Of a stretch of DNA of 64,000 nt, positions 32,698 to 44,484 are shown piece after piece. Numbering within the stretch: the stretch's first letter is position 1; each line of letters begins with the position of its first letter. Location: assembly GCA_025331435.1 (NCBI GenBank), contig JAIWNI010000017.1, positions 62,001 to 126,000 of the forward strand, read 5' to 3'. A program made the translations under genes and the position numbers. Below the pieces are notes generated by a model. It worked only from the letters and a program-made list of their open reading frames with translations, was not told where the DNA came from and did no database searches. This DNA comes from Choanephora cucurbitarum. Its lineage: Eukaryota > Mucoromycota > Mucoromycetes > Mucorales > Choanephoraceae.

Positions 32698-35221
32698 TTA
32701 TTGAGACTCGGTTAACTCTAAAAAGGCATGATGTGTCATTTGATCTGAGACTACTGTTGTAGGATGAATTGAGCTGACATTACTGCCAATACGAGTAATG
32801 GCTGCTGTGATCTGGCCATTATGAGTAATCTTCCTGGCGGCAGCTTCAGCGGATTGTCGTCTCTTACGATGGCGAGACAGATCGTAATTGCCATGGTTCG
32901 TTTTTTCAAAAAATAAGTCAGGATGAGTACATGCACCCAAAGCACGTCTCATTTTTGTACTGATGAGATGAAGCCCGATTTGATAGGAAGCATTCATCCA
33001 GCCAAAACCCTCTCGAGGCACATATTTGAAATCTACACCCACATTGCCGTATTCTACTTGAACCTTGTGTGTCATGCCTACAATATCGAACTTCTCAGGT
33101 ACAACACCATTGAAATCAACAAACGATTTGGTAATGCTGTCAGATGATTAGTTCTTAGCAATCGTCTTTTATAAAACAACAACTTACGTATAGAGCCAAC
33201 GATAGGCAAGGCGTTCAGCGATATCGCGTTTACCATAGTTTTGAAAACCTTGCCATGCCATGATTTGATGAGGAGCCCAACCAAAAGGGAAATCCCATTG
33301 ACGATTAGGCCGATCCAATGAAGTGATTCCTCTAGACTCCTCTGTACCCGATACAAGTCCACCTAATACTTCAAATTTGTACAATGAATGTTCAATCATC
33401 TTTTCAGCTTGTTCTTGGCTAGCACACCCTGCCCATAATGACCAATAAGTAGTAACAGACTCGTAGTTGGCTTGTTTCTTCAAAACAGTATCATAATCAA
33501 AATACATTCCTTTCTCTTCATTCCAGAGATAAGTATTGATCCTTTCAAGCCTTTCCTCGGCTCTTTTTTTCCATGTCACTGCATGTTGACGTATAGTTAC
33601 AACTTCACCGTCCTCTCCCTTTTTGTCATAAGCAAGCTCTCCATCAAAATATCGATCAATGGTATCGGCAATGTCTGTTTCGTACTTGTACAACAGTGTA
33701 TTGAGATCCACTGTAGCTAAATTGGCGCACACTTTTTCATAGCGATAAGTAGTATCATGGCCTGATTCGCGTACAGCACGATCATGCAAAAAGTATTCAT
33801 CTAGTTTAGGTTCTTGAATATCGCCTTTATTGTAGGCTTCCATATAAGCTTCAACGCTCATATTGACTGCTTCAGCAAAAGGCAAGATAACGTGATCGAA
33901 ATGAGATGCTTCTGTTTCGGGCGGAATACCAAGACCTTCTGGACGGAACCGAGAGAGGCCAGTAATAGGATCCAATCTAGGACTTACCATCCAGACTTTA
34001 TCGTATTCGTCAATAGCTGCCTCAAAGACGCGTGCGAGCCATTGAAGATGATGGAATCGGTTCTGTGTAGTTGATCTGTCTAATTGGTGATACACACGCA
34101 ATGCGCAGTCCGTTAAAAAGGGAGGCTGAGAGCGACAGAGGTAATAAGTTCGATTGGCATTCAAGATTTTCCCATAATGTTTGATTTGATAGACAAAGTT
34201 ATCTACCATCGACTGAGCTAGTTCAACACGACCGTCTATCAGTAATCCTAAGGTTTCAAAGTAAGAGTCCCAGCCATACATTTCATTGAAACGTCCACCA
34301 GGTACCACAAAGGGAACACCTCGCCATACGGGCTGTTGTGTTGATTCGTCTATTTCTTGACGCATGGCTAGCGAAAGAATGCCTGGCCGATCATTAATAC
34401 TTTTTACATAGTCTGGTGTTATCTTGGCTGGTAAACGTTCTACCTCCAGCTGTAAATGAGGCCGGTCAAGGGCAACTTGCTGGTAGTATTGAAATATAGC
34501 CTCTTCTTCTTCAAACGGTATATAGATTCGTGGGTTATGATTGGCTGAGCGATTTTTTGTATCAGCACAGATGATTTCTAATCCTTCAGCATCTATACGA
34601 CGAGTGAGCCCGTCCCAGAAGTTAAAGCGAATCATACGTGAAAGTCGATCGACAGGGTTTTCATTGAGCCGAGCTTCGTCCAATACGATATGCTTGCGTC
34701 CAAAATCGTCCGCTAAGGCAAGCTCTTGAAGCAAGTTGGAGAGCATGTAGGTACCTCGGATTTCTATCTTGCGATAACCACCTGAGTCTGCTGTACCAAC
34801 AGAGAACGATTTTGGGCCAAGATCGTTCACTGTTATTTGGAAATCACCGTCCGTATCTTCTTGTTCAACTAGAATACGTTGTGTTTCCTTCACATCAATC
34901 AGAAATTTCTGTGCCTTATTCTTATCATCTTGAAAAAAAAATGGTTAAACAAAGTAGGCTAAAGAGACAAAAGAAAACAAAAACTTACCATGAGAGGCTC
35001 TTCTCTTTCGATGCGGCAGTCCATCTGAATTATCCTTTGTAGCCTTTTAAAAAGATGCTTAAATAAAATTATGGTTTTCTAGGATTCATCTTATTACTTA
35101 CATTGAGTGTTCTCAAACGACTAACAAACCCTCCTGCATTGCTTCCAGTTGTATAGTATGTTTTAGCAGGCGCATGAACGTCTGTTTCGTTGTTTGATAT
35201 CACATGTATAGTAGACTGCAT
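32698..35221 (-). CDS. NTH1: Neutral trehalase (GH37), PKA- and calcium-regulated type
   Basis: Cytosolic enzyme splitting trehalose into two glucoses during germination and stress recovery. Exons 35102-35221, 34989-35043, 33188-34928 and 32698-33136 encode 784 residues. Both trehalase signatures are present: [15 protein letters not shown] and [10 protein letters not shown]. The N-terminal extension is regulatory: Ser57 in the KRRAS sequence is a protein kinase A consensus site, and residues 83-94 ([12 protein letters not shown]) form the EF-like calcium loop known from yeast NTH1. The catalytic barrel spans about residues 130-680. There is no signal peptide, which separates it from acid trehalase (GH65) and secreted GH37 enzymes. 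A TATA-like box precedes it. The gene converges tightly with the MFS carrier. Confidence 0.96.
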
Positions 35222-35274
35222 TTTGTTTCTTTGAGAAAAGAGAGAAAGAAAAAGATTTTACATGACGACATTGT

Positions 35275-35284
35275 TTTATATATA
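35275..35284 (-). promoter_or_regulatory. TATA-like box of the trehalase gene
   Basis: On the minus strand TATATATAAA reads toward the trehalase ATG and lies about 54-63 bases upstream of it. The region between is A/T- and GA-rich, a plausible short leader. Stress-response elements (CCCCT or AGGGG) were not obvious close by. Confidence 0.45.
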
Positions 35285-36046
35285 CCAGCTTTAGATAGAA
35301 AGATAAACAAACAATAGTTTGAAGAAGCTAAACTTGTATTGTATAACTACTCTGATCCTGTATAATCAACAGTTTTTTTTGAGTAACAGAAAAAGCAGTG
35401 AATTACGCTTTGTTTTTTTTTATTCAAATCTCAGTTATCCAATAGATTTTGTTTTCAATGCAAACCAAGTTGTAACAAAAGCCGCATTGTATTTTCTCAG
35501 TCACGTCTAAATAAAGTAAAGTCTGAATGATGTATCTATAACATTTGAAAAAAGAAGGAATGTACAATAGCCTTAAACAAATAACAGCCAACTAAAATGC
35601 AATTGCCCCAAAGGATTTCATCGTCTACAAAAAAACCCCTTTTTCGAAAATGAACAAAGAAAGTGAGGAAGTGAATTGGATTGCTTAATAAAGATTCACT
35701 GTTTAAATACGAAATGCTTACTTTATATATTTTTATGCTATAGTACAGTATATTTCGTAATAAATAACCATGTGAATGAATCAGCGGTGTATTAAGAATA
35801 GTCTTATTTGGTTCTTTGAAATATATAATTAAGTGTTTGTTAAAAGTTATTTTATACGAGTTGTTTGATCATTTACTTTTATAGATCTTTTGTTTCTAAA
35901 TATCTTCAGATAGTTATATTTTATTTTTATTATGCTGTATAAACTACCCTCAAATACGACAGGAACATGCATGTGGGCAGGCTGGGTCAACAAAAGTGAA
36001 CAAATACAAACTTGCTTTCGTCATGACGTCGTTGCCTCTCCTCCCA
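35285..36046. other. Intergenic, AT-rich
   Basis: No supported gene between the trehalase promoter and the Tc1-like element. Several T-runs and TATA-like strings occur (35710-35900). Short frames at 35319 and 35932 have no recognisable content. Confidence 0.45.
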
Positions 36047-36082
36047 AGTGCTTAACAAAGTGCTTAACAAAGTGCTTAATAA
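36047..36082 (+). repeat. Three tandem copies of a 12-bp motif at the Tc1-like element's end
   Basis: AGTGCTTAACAA at 36047 and 36059, then AGTGCTTAATAA at 36071. The third copy plus following bases (GTGCTTAATAAATCCC) resembles the reverse complement of the opposite flank at 37493-37510 (GTCGCTTAGTAATTGCCC on the minus strand), so the repeat may be an expanded terminal repeat of the transposon. Confidence 0.75.
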
Positions 36083-36113
36083 ATCCCCCCCCCTTTTTTT
36101 TGCATTGGATATT

Positions 36114-37399
36114 TTAGAGTCTCTCTTTGTTGAGACACTTGTCAAACCATTTGACAGAATGGGAAGCAAACCCTTTGAAATCACTTAAATATAAGCTATC
36201 ACATGCTTCGCTAATTCTTGTCATCAGTGATTCTTTTCCAAAAACTTATTTCGTTTCACTTTACTCTTGACGACTGACCAGAACTGCTCGATTGGATTCA
36301 GTTCAGGAGAATATGGAGGAAGATACACATACCGGTATCCCCGAGAATTGATATACTTACCTACATCGGTTGAGCTGTGGATAGGAGCGTTATCCATGAC
36401 AAGGTAATGTCCCTTCATTTCTGGATATCTGTCCATTTCATCAAGAGTAGCCTTCACAAAGCTCAAATAATGCCCTGTCACTGTTCCTGTGCTATAAACG
36501 TCAGTCTCATGTCCAAGCTTTCTCTTTTTGATACGCTTTGGAACTCTCAAACTAACATTAGTTAAGCCAGTGGCCGATATGGCACCTAAAATAGATACTG
36601 CTTTCGCTTTAGTCATAGGCACTGTAACTATCGCAGGAGTTCCCTTCTTTGACCAAGCCATACCTCGTTTCAAATTAATGTGAAAGGCTGATTCATCCAG
36701 AAAGACACAATTTGTTGTGAAGTCCATGTCAGTTTGCTGCCACTTTTGGACCCAATCATACCTTTGCTGAATTTTTTTCTCGCTATTTCTTTCCACTGGT
36801 TGGAATTGTGCCTGCTTAATGGAAAGATTACACTGAGTTGTCATGAAGTTGTAAACTGTACTACGAGAAACATTAAGATCTACAAAGTTTTGTTTCAAAT
36901 TTTCTATCACTTCAGTCAAAACGGCAGAAGGATTCTCATCAATGCACCTTAAGATAAATTGCTTATGCTCCTCCCCAAGAATACGACGTCGACCTAGCTT
37001 TTTCTTTTTTTCGAAAATGCTCTCAGGATCTTCATAATAACGTTTGACCCATCTCTGAGCTGCACGAATATGAATGTCTAATTGTCTCGCGGCAGCAGAA
37101 GCACTTGAGCATTTGCTAAAAAATAGGTGAAAAAATCTCGTTTTCTCATCATCAGAGTAAACTGTGTACCGTCGCTTGTTGAATAATTCCATATCAACAT
37201 CGTTGTTCTTATCGTCTGAAACTGGATGCATTACAGGATTAGAATATCTTTCCGGAGGTTTATTCATTAAGAATTGAGTACGAGAACTTATTGTTTCGAT
37301 AGCGAATAGCTCTTCGTCAACAACAAGATCCATCGGCTCAACTCCGTGCTCATCAACAACATGTCCTTGTCCATCTTCGTAAAGAAATTGGATACTCAT
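36114..37399 (-). pseudogene. Tc1/IS630-like transposase with a single-base C-terminal frameshift
   Basis: Reads from ATG at 37397-37399 to a premature stop at 36224 (391 residues). A helix-turn-helix lies at about 75-125 (KTRFFHLFFSKCSSASAAAR, then WVKRYY). A second HTH and the DDE core follow: Asp235 in VFLDESAFH, Asp336 in VMDNAPIH, Glu371 in SPELNPIEQFW, a DD34E spacing as in Tc1. After residue 389 the frame shifts. Reading on in another frame from about 36232 gives about 35 codons of coherent sequence (MTRISEACDS, LSDFKGFASHS) to a stop at 36114-36116, so one base was probably lost near 36236. The catalytic core survives; whether the truncated protein works is unknown. An upstream non-conserved extension to 37498 was not used as start. 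Confidence 0.85.
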
Positions 37400-37513
37400 A
37401 TTCAATGTCTGCAAAATAAATTGTAAATAGGGAAGAAAAAAGTAAAATGGACACAGAAAATCGTCCCCTTTTTTATAACAACTCATTTTATTGGGCAATT
37501 ACTAAGCGACAAG

Positions 37514-38804
37514 TAAAAATAAATGAAGTTCATGACACGTGAGCACGACTTTATTCTTGGATCAGTCGACATCATTGTTGAACACGCACGGCATCAAACT
37601 CAAAATCAGCGACTTTACTTTCTGAAATGACTGTATATCAGTAACGCCGGATTGACTTAATCCTAAAAAAGAAAAAAGGAAAAACGATGATAGACTCAAT
37701 AAATTCTTGACATTCATGTTTTAGCTCAATTCAAATAATTGTTCATTTACAATCCATTGTCATCAATTCAAGAAAAAAAATGCTCTGATATTTAAAATCT
37801 CATCTAAAGCATTTCCCTTTGTTATTCAATAATCTAATACCTTGTATTTATCAGTTTCTTTGTTTATACTAATGTTTATCTGAAGTAAGTGTTTTAACTT
37901 GGTCATATTAGCGCTTCCCCTTTTTTTAGGAAAAAGGTTATTTAATTGTACTATTTTCAGAATTGTAAACAATCTCTTCAATGCAATTTCTATATATGTA
38001 ACCTGCAAAAAATCGGATTTTGTTGTATTATTCTATGTTGGTAGCTTTTTTTTTTTTCCTCAAACAAGCGTACTATAATCTTTTAATTGTAGCAATTTCA
38101 AGAACCAGCTAATTCATTAAACTTTCAACTCAGCAGATATACAATGAATTTCTTGATTTAGTCTCTATTTGTATGTTGTCAGAAGTAGCATGAAGAGCAA
38201 CAGCGAAATCAACTGAATTCTGCTTTTTAAAGATTGCATGATTATAGTGTCAACCGGATTCTTTGTTTTTTAGATAGCTATATTCAAAGAAGGCAGCATC
38301 GGCTCAACAATGAAATTGCTGATTTTGAAGTTTACAACAAGTAGTACATAATAGTAGGTTAACCTTTTATGTGAACAAATCGGTCTAAGATCGCATTGAT
38401 CAAGGAAGAAGATTCTAAAATGGAAACTCGGTAATAACGCCAATTCCTAACCCCTTCATTTATCCATTTTGCTTGTATGCAAGCTTGACCTACAGCTATA
38501 TGCTTTTAGGGGAAAAAAAGCTGATCTGTTGCGTCTGAAGCCACATCGTTGTTGCGCTTGAATGATGTTGCCAGTCTGTTAATTTATGTCGATCTCTAGA
38601 TTTAGAACTGCTTATTTATTGTTGACGATAGTGTCCAAATGGAGTAAAATGCTATTAAAAGCCAGGTAGGTACTAATCTGATGGTGCCATTCTGTTGTAC
38701 CTAAACAACTCGTTATCCAAAGAAGAAAGTTCATTTTATCCTCCATTTGGTATCAATTAATGTGTTTTCCTTTAATGATTTTTAATAGAAAAAATGTCAA
38801 AAAT
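37514..38804. other. Intergenic, no gene seen
   Basis: About 1.3 kb, AT-rich with scattered A/T runs (for example 38047-38060). No frame over 60 codons with protein-like content, and no repeat or RNA gene recognised. Confidence 0.5.
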
Positions 38805-38814
38805 CATATAAAAA
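38805..38814 (+). promoter_or_regulatory. TATA box of the chitinase gene
   Basis: CATATAAAAA lies about 66-75 bases upstream of the chitinase ATG at 38880. The leader that follows is CT-rich, like others in the window. Inferred from position only. Confidence 0.5.
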
Positions 38815-38879
38815 GTGAAACTTCCGTTTGACAACAGTACAATATTTTTTATTCTTTCTAAAACTCCAATACTTTTCCT

Positions 38880-40553
38880 ATGAAGCTAAGTGCTAACAGA
38901 CTCATCGGAACAATCACTACTATACTCTTTGCTTTGTCAGAAGCTCAAGCTAGTTTTCTTGATAAACCAAGTGTATTAACTTACTGGGGACAAGTAAGTT
39001 GAAAACATGAATTCAATCAATAATCGCTTTTGTTTAATCCAAAACCATTAGAACTCCAAGAATGGTGCAAATACTCAAAAGGCTCTTTCCACTTATTGTG
39101 ATGACCACTCGGACGTTATCATTGTGGCATTTACATTAAACTTTGTAGATGGTAGCCTTCCTACACTTAACCTGGCTAACAGTTGCACAGGCCCTGTTTT
39201 CTCAGGTACTGAATTGCTGAAATGTCTTGATGTTGGCAAAGGTTAGAGATAAGAGAAGAATTTACAATGATTGAACTACAGGAATGCAGAACCAAACTGA
39301 TTGATTCTTTTTTTTTTGTTATTGTCATAGAGATCAAGAAATGTCAAAAGAAAGGCAAAACAATACTTATGTCTCTTGGTGGCGCTTCTGGTGCCTATGG
39401 TTTCTCCAACAATAAGGATGCAAAGGCATTCGCAGATACCCTTTGGAATATTTATGGCGGCGGATCTAGCTCAACCAGGCCATTTGGTGATGCAGTTATC
39501 GATGGCTTTGATCTTGATATTGAAGGGGGAGGCCCAACAGGCTATGCTGTTAGTTTCACATGTTTACATAAAATTGTGTCCTTTTTTTTATAATCTAACC
39601 CATCTAATGTAGGCAATGGTAAAGCGACTTCGACAGCATTTCTCAAAAGACAAATCAAAGAAATATTACATAACAGCAGCACCTCAATGCCCGTTTCCAG
39701 ATGCCATGTTGGGGAAGGTTATCAATGCAGTTGAATTTGATGCTATCAATGTTCAGTTTTACAACAACTATTGTTCGGCAGCCAGTAGTAGTTTCAATTT
39801 CGATACATGGGACAACTGGGCTAAAAAGACATCACCTAACAAGAAGGTCAAGATAATGCTAGGTATTCCTGGATCAAATTCCGCTGCTGGCAGTGGGTTT
39901 GTCTCGTTCAATGCTCTTCAGAAAATTACAAAGAATGTGCATTCTAGCTATTCTAGTTTTGGCGGCGTTAGCATCTGGGGTAAGACATTCAATAGGAAAA
40001 AAGCATATTAAGGAGATAGGACTAAAATTGATATGTTCAACTCAATGTAGATGCTTCCGCTTCATATGGCAACACAAACGCCTCTCCTAATTATCAAGGT
40101 GCAATTGCAGGCGTAGTACACAAATTGAAAAACAAAGGTGGAAACACAACCAAGAAGTCCACTAAGAAGTTCACTAAGAAATCTACAAAGAAGTCTACCC
40201 AGAAGTCCACCAAGAAATCAACTAAAAAGACTAAAGCAGGCAGATCAAGTAACAAGTCAACCAAGAAATATGCATCCAAATCACAGCTCATTTTGTGTGT
40301 AAAAGATGGACAAAAGTGCTCTGAAAACGGACAGTACACTTGTTCAGGTGACAAGTTTGGTGTCTGTAGTCAGAACAAGTGGGTACTTCGTTCGTGTGCT
40401 AGTGGACTTACTTGTCTTCCTTCATCTGATGGAGTCTCAGCTTACTGTGGTGTAGGCACTTCTAAAGATACTTGTGTCAGCCCCAGGGAGTTGTTTGTCA
40501 TGAACATTATGTCTGGACGAAAGCCCAATAAGAGAGAATCACAAAGCTCATAA
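38880..40553 (+). CDS. GH18 class III chitinase with basic tandem linker and CBM19-like domain
   Basis: Secreted or wall-associated endochitinase, for wall remodelling and hyphal separation (like yeast Cts1). Exons 38880-38993, 39052-39241, 39331-39548, 39613-39979 and 40051-40553 encode 463 residues. Residues 1-25 form a signal peptide. The catalytic domain begins [10 protein letters not shown] and carries [13 protein letters not shown] and the GH18 motif DGFDLDIE at 159-166 with catalytic Glu166, plus [13 protein letters not shown] and INVQFYNN. After about residue 325 comes a low-complexity linker of repeated KKSTK units, much more lysine-rich than the Ser/Thr linkers of most fungal chitinases. 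The last part (about 380-430) has six cysteines in a CBM19-like chitin-binding pattern ([18 protein letters not shown]). The tail ends with a basic [13 protein letters not shown]. Confidence 0.95.
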
Positions 40554-40768
40554 CAATCAAATCACTTCCGCTTGTAAAAAAAAGTAGTGCACTGACACAA
40601 CAAGCAAAGCAATAGAAAATGAAGTTTCCCTCCTTGAATACAATTAAATAAAAAAAAAAAAGGAACAATATAGATACATACACAAAAAACAGAGAATACA
40701 GACTCGTACTCTATATTATACATAATGATCCAATCTTGTTCTTAGATAGAGATTCTAAATTACTTTCT

Positions 40769-43658
40769 TTATTTTTGTTCAGATTTCTTTAAGGACTCTT
40801 CGTATTTTTCAACAATCATCAAAAGACAACGAATGTATTCAACAAGAGCATCAGAAGAGTCTCTGCCTACAATATCTTCGACAGTCCAAGATGCAAGTTT
40901 ACCAGCAGGCAAACTGTTGTTTGACTTGAAGATCTCATCATATGTTGAATAGTAAACCTAGAGAAAGATGAAAATCGATTGCGTTTTAACAGTATATTCT
41001 CTTCTTCTCATTTTGTATACATTACCTCCATATCATACCACACTTGGCCTTTGCCTGTGTCACCCAATATCTTATCAATACCATAGCTACCGAACTTTTG
41101 TGCAGATAATGGTAACTTTTCAACTCTTGTGATCTCAACCACAAAAGGAAAATGAATTCTATACTTTGTTGTCTGCTTCAACAAAATGTACTCGACTTCC
41201 AAGAAATCAGGTACGTTTTCGTAAGTAATTTGACGTGTGACAGGACTGACCGATACTTTCTTGATAAAAGTAGAATATGGCTTGACATCATGTCTAGCGG
41301 TTTGCTCAGTTTGAAGAAGCAATTGAAAATCGAATTTTCTACAATAATAAAATCAGCCTCATTTGTCTTTCTTGCTATAGTTTTTTTTTTCATACCTGTT
41401 AAGTGAGACCCAATCGATTTCAACCACTTTGTTAGTGGCTATAACGACTTTCTTAATCTCAACTACGCCTTGTTGCATGTACATAACAACAGGCTGATAT
41501 GGGAGTACAGGTTGGTTACGGGCTTGAGCATGAATCTCGAAATATGCAGATCGACTGTATGGGGAAGGAAGAATATCGGACATTCGGCCAATAATATCAT
41601 CAGATGTAGTGGTTCTAAAGAGAACGAAAAACATTAATTTGATAGGTTCTTTGCGTGGATGTACGTTACAACTTACAGGTCATTGAAATGAGGTTGAATA
41701 CCATGTTCTTTGACAAGAATGTCCTTGAGATCTTGGAAATTCCAAATTTGTTTTTGAATTTCAGGTGTGATTTTAGTCCAAAAGACTTTGCCCATCTTTG
41801 CGCTCAATTTGATGTCGCCCTTGAAGCCACGCACACCATTCAAACTATCATACAAAACGGTAAGCATGCAAGGTTATCTTGTACATAAAACCAAAAGAAA
41901 ATACTTTACCCATCTTCTAATGCAGATTTGATATTGAACAGATTGTATTCTTTGACACTAAATAACAAACAGAATGAGTATTGATATTTTCTTTTCTAAG
42001 AAAGAATAACTTACGCTTGAAGATGAGAGATAGATGATTGACGGGATGCAGCTGCAGGAGATGCCTTTTGGTTGGTGAGTCGCATGACACGACGTGCCGG
42101 GCCTTTCTTTTGTGTTGCTACACGGGGAGCAGTTGGGAGAGCAGGAAAATCATCCACAGGTGTGGCAGGAGCAGGTGGATGCTGTTTTTGTTGTTCGAAT
42201 TTTTGCTGCTGCTGCTGTTGTTGTTGTCTCAAAACACTTTGTTCACTTGGACGAACAACAAAGCTTTTGTTTTCGCCCCATAAAGGACTTTGATCAGGAG
42301 CCATGCCGATATCAGGGTTGCCAAATGATACAGGTTTATGCTGGAAAGAAGCTAAACGCATTTGTTCTTCCAAAGAGAGCTGTTGCTGTCTTTTAGCTTG
42401 TTCTTGTTGACGCTGAGCCCATTGCTGTTGCTGCTGTTGTCGTTGTTGTTGTTGCATCATGGCGACAGATGGCTGTCGAGACGCATCCATCAATTCAGAT
42501 GGTTTTTGGAAAGCACCTGCATTGTTCTTGAAAGATGGGATGATGACGTGCAAGGGCTTGCCAGGATGGTTCAGGATATTAGCATATTGCTGATGATGAA
42601 CATATCGTTCCAAGCTACAGAAATACAATCCAAAGGGTGGTGCTGCTTCATCCGGACAGTGTACGCAAGGAACGATGATGGTGGATCGCTTACGACGCTT
42701 GTAGATTGTTTGAAGGTTCTTAAATCGCTCCAGAGCTTCTTTTACTGCTTCTTCACTGGTACCCACAATCTTAATCTGTCTATCGATCAAACAGCATTCT
42801 GTGTCTGTGTCGTTACCGATGATGCGTAGATATTCTGCTGGACGCCCATTGTTGACGGGTGGACCAATCAGTACTTCATTAGGATCAGCAATATTCTTTG
42901 CAAATTTGAAGGTTTCCACATATTCGTCATCGTCACTATCTCCTCCATCACTTTCTGTCTCATAGTATCCGCGAAATCTTCTTTCTTTGGTGTCACTTTT
43001 TTTAACAGCTGCTTCGATATCCAGTGGTCTGCCCACTGCGCGATGAAGTTGTGGTGAAGCCTGGCTTGTAAGTGAACTCGTAGAAGGACTGTTGCTGATA
43101 GGTGAATGGGTAGCAGGTGTGACTGGAGCAGATGCAATACTTTCAATGTCCTCAAATGTACCCTTAAACTTGTTTTCATCTACAAGAGTATTCTAAAAAG
43201 AAACGCTAAATATATGTATTTTTTTTGAAGTCAAAGGACAACTTTTTCTTATTTTACCAATTGAGGCAGTAAGTTGGATTCAATAATTTTAGATCTACAA
43301 GTGAATTAGAAAGACAGCTCTCATTTTCTGGCGTTTTCTAGTACATACGTATCATCACAAGTTTGCTGTGATCTTCCTTTGATCTCAAAATATTGTTCCT
43401 GGACGTTGAAGTTGATTTCTGTTTTTGTCTTCTTAGCCAACTCTCTATTAGATAAATGAAATTAGCGGTTTATCTCTGCTCAACTATTGAAGCTCTCCTT
43501 TTGCTTGGTTTAGACGCTTACTTCATTTTGGGTTCTAAGTCAAGATAGGCATTTGACGTAATGTAAGGTAGAGGGTATATTTTGATGTTTGCTAATATTT
43601 CAAAAGAAAAAATTAAGATTTAAAGGTATGTTTTCTACTTCTACTTACGTTGAACCAT
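40769..43658 (-). CDS. Q-rich protein with KH-like RNA-binding segments, function unknown
   Basis: 775 residues from ten exons: 43649-43658, 43522-43591, 43349-43444, 43258-43294, 42015-43192, 41910-41957, 41677-41844, 41396-41614, 41026-41338 and 40769-40957. Exon 1 is only ten bases (ATG GTT CAA C). Two regions look KH-like: residues about 28-65 (LAKKTKTEINFNVQEQYFEIKG) and about 170-215 (YLRIIGNDTDTECCLIDRQI, then KIVGTSEEAVKEALERFKNL). The middle holds polyglutamine tracts (CAA/CAG runs at 42210-42230 and 42420-42460) and a Pro-rich stretch. The C-terminal 300 residues (from LNGVRGFKGD through FDFQLLLQTEQTARHDVKPY to EKYEESLKKSEQK) are well ordered and look conserved, but I recognise no named domain. 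A cytosolic RNA-associated role is inferred from the KH-like parts only. Confidence 0.78.
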
Positions 43659-44484
43659 GGTTTGGATTTATTCTTTCTAGTGTTTGAATAGGTTACAAAA
43701 GATAAAAGAAAAGAAAGAAAGTGAAAAAAAAAAGGCTGACGCTTCAAAAATTTCTCAACTCAAGCGTTACACAAAGTCAAAAAGTTGTGGAGTTTCAACA
43801 GTGAAGGAGAGTCTGATAGGCATTGGTTGCAAACTAGCTTAGAATAGACGTAAATAACATACGTAGTGCTAGTTGATTAAAAAAAACAAAGAACTTTTGA
43901 GTGATTGATAATTGCCAATTTCTGCTGACTTAATTGTTATGATTTAAGAAAGGGATGCTTTTACTAGAAGGGTTAAAACTCTCTATCCTCAATCTAACAA
44001 TGAAGTAACAAATCAACTATATCAGTGGCTGTCAAAACCTTGTCTTACAGGGCAAGTTATGGTCACATTCATTTTATAGGACATGAACTCTGTAATACTA
44101 CCCTTCCCCTTTCAATTATCGAGCTTCTTTCTTGTGGTCATCTAGATTACTCTCTTAGATATCCAAGAACAAACAAGACATTCGGCGCCAAATGACCGCT
44201 GTTACCTGAGATACAATTGCTATGTATGGAAGCATCTATAAAAATTGAACACTACCCTTAACGTCAAAGCCAACATGATAAATCTAAATATCCTATTGAC
44301 AGTTAGAACACTAAAACACATTATTTTGAGAGTATAGGTGGTTAGTTTTTTTCTTTCGATGAATGGCTCACTTTTCTTTTTCTGGCTTTCCTCTCATTTA
44401 TGTATTATTTACACGTGACCTACTCTTTTATTTAGAATTATACTTTTTCTCTTCCTTATTCTCGTTTCTTTCCTTTCTTTCATC
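43659..44484. other. Divergent promoter region
   Basis: About 830 bases between the divergent starts of the KH-like/Q-rich gene and the CDC50 gene. It contains GA- and CT-rich tracts close to each start and no gene-like frame. Confidence 0.5.

Larger units (their letters stand above)
36047..37513 (-). mobile_element. Tc1/IS630-like transposon, slightly damaged
   Basis: Boundaries are estimated from a diverged inverted match: GTGCTTAATAAATCCC near 36072-36087 against the complement of GGGCAATTACTAAGCGAC at 37493-37510. A C9-T8 run (about 36086-36103) lies just inside the left end. The body is a single transposase gene with one frameshift. A clear TA target duplication was not established, so the exact ends remain uncertain. 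Confidence 0.65.
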
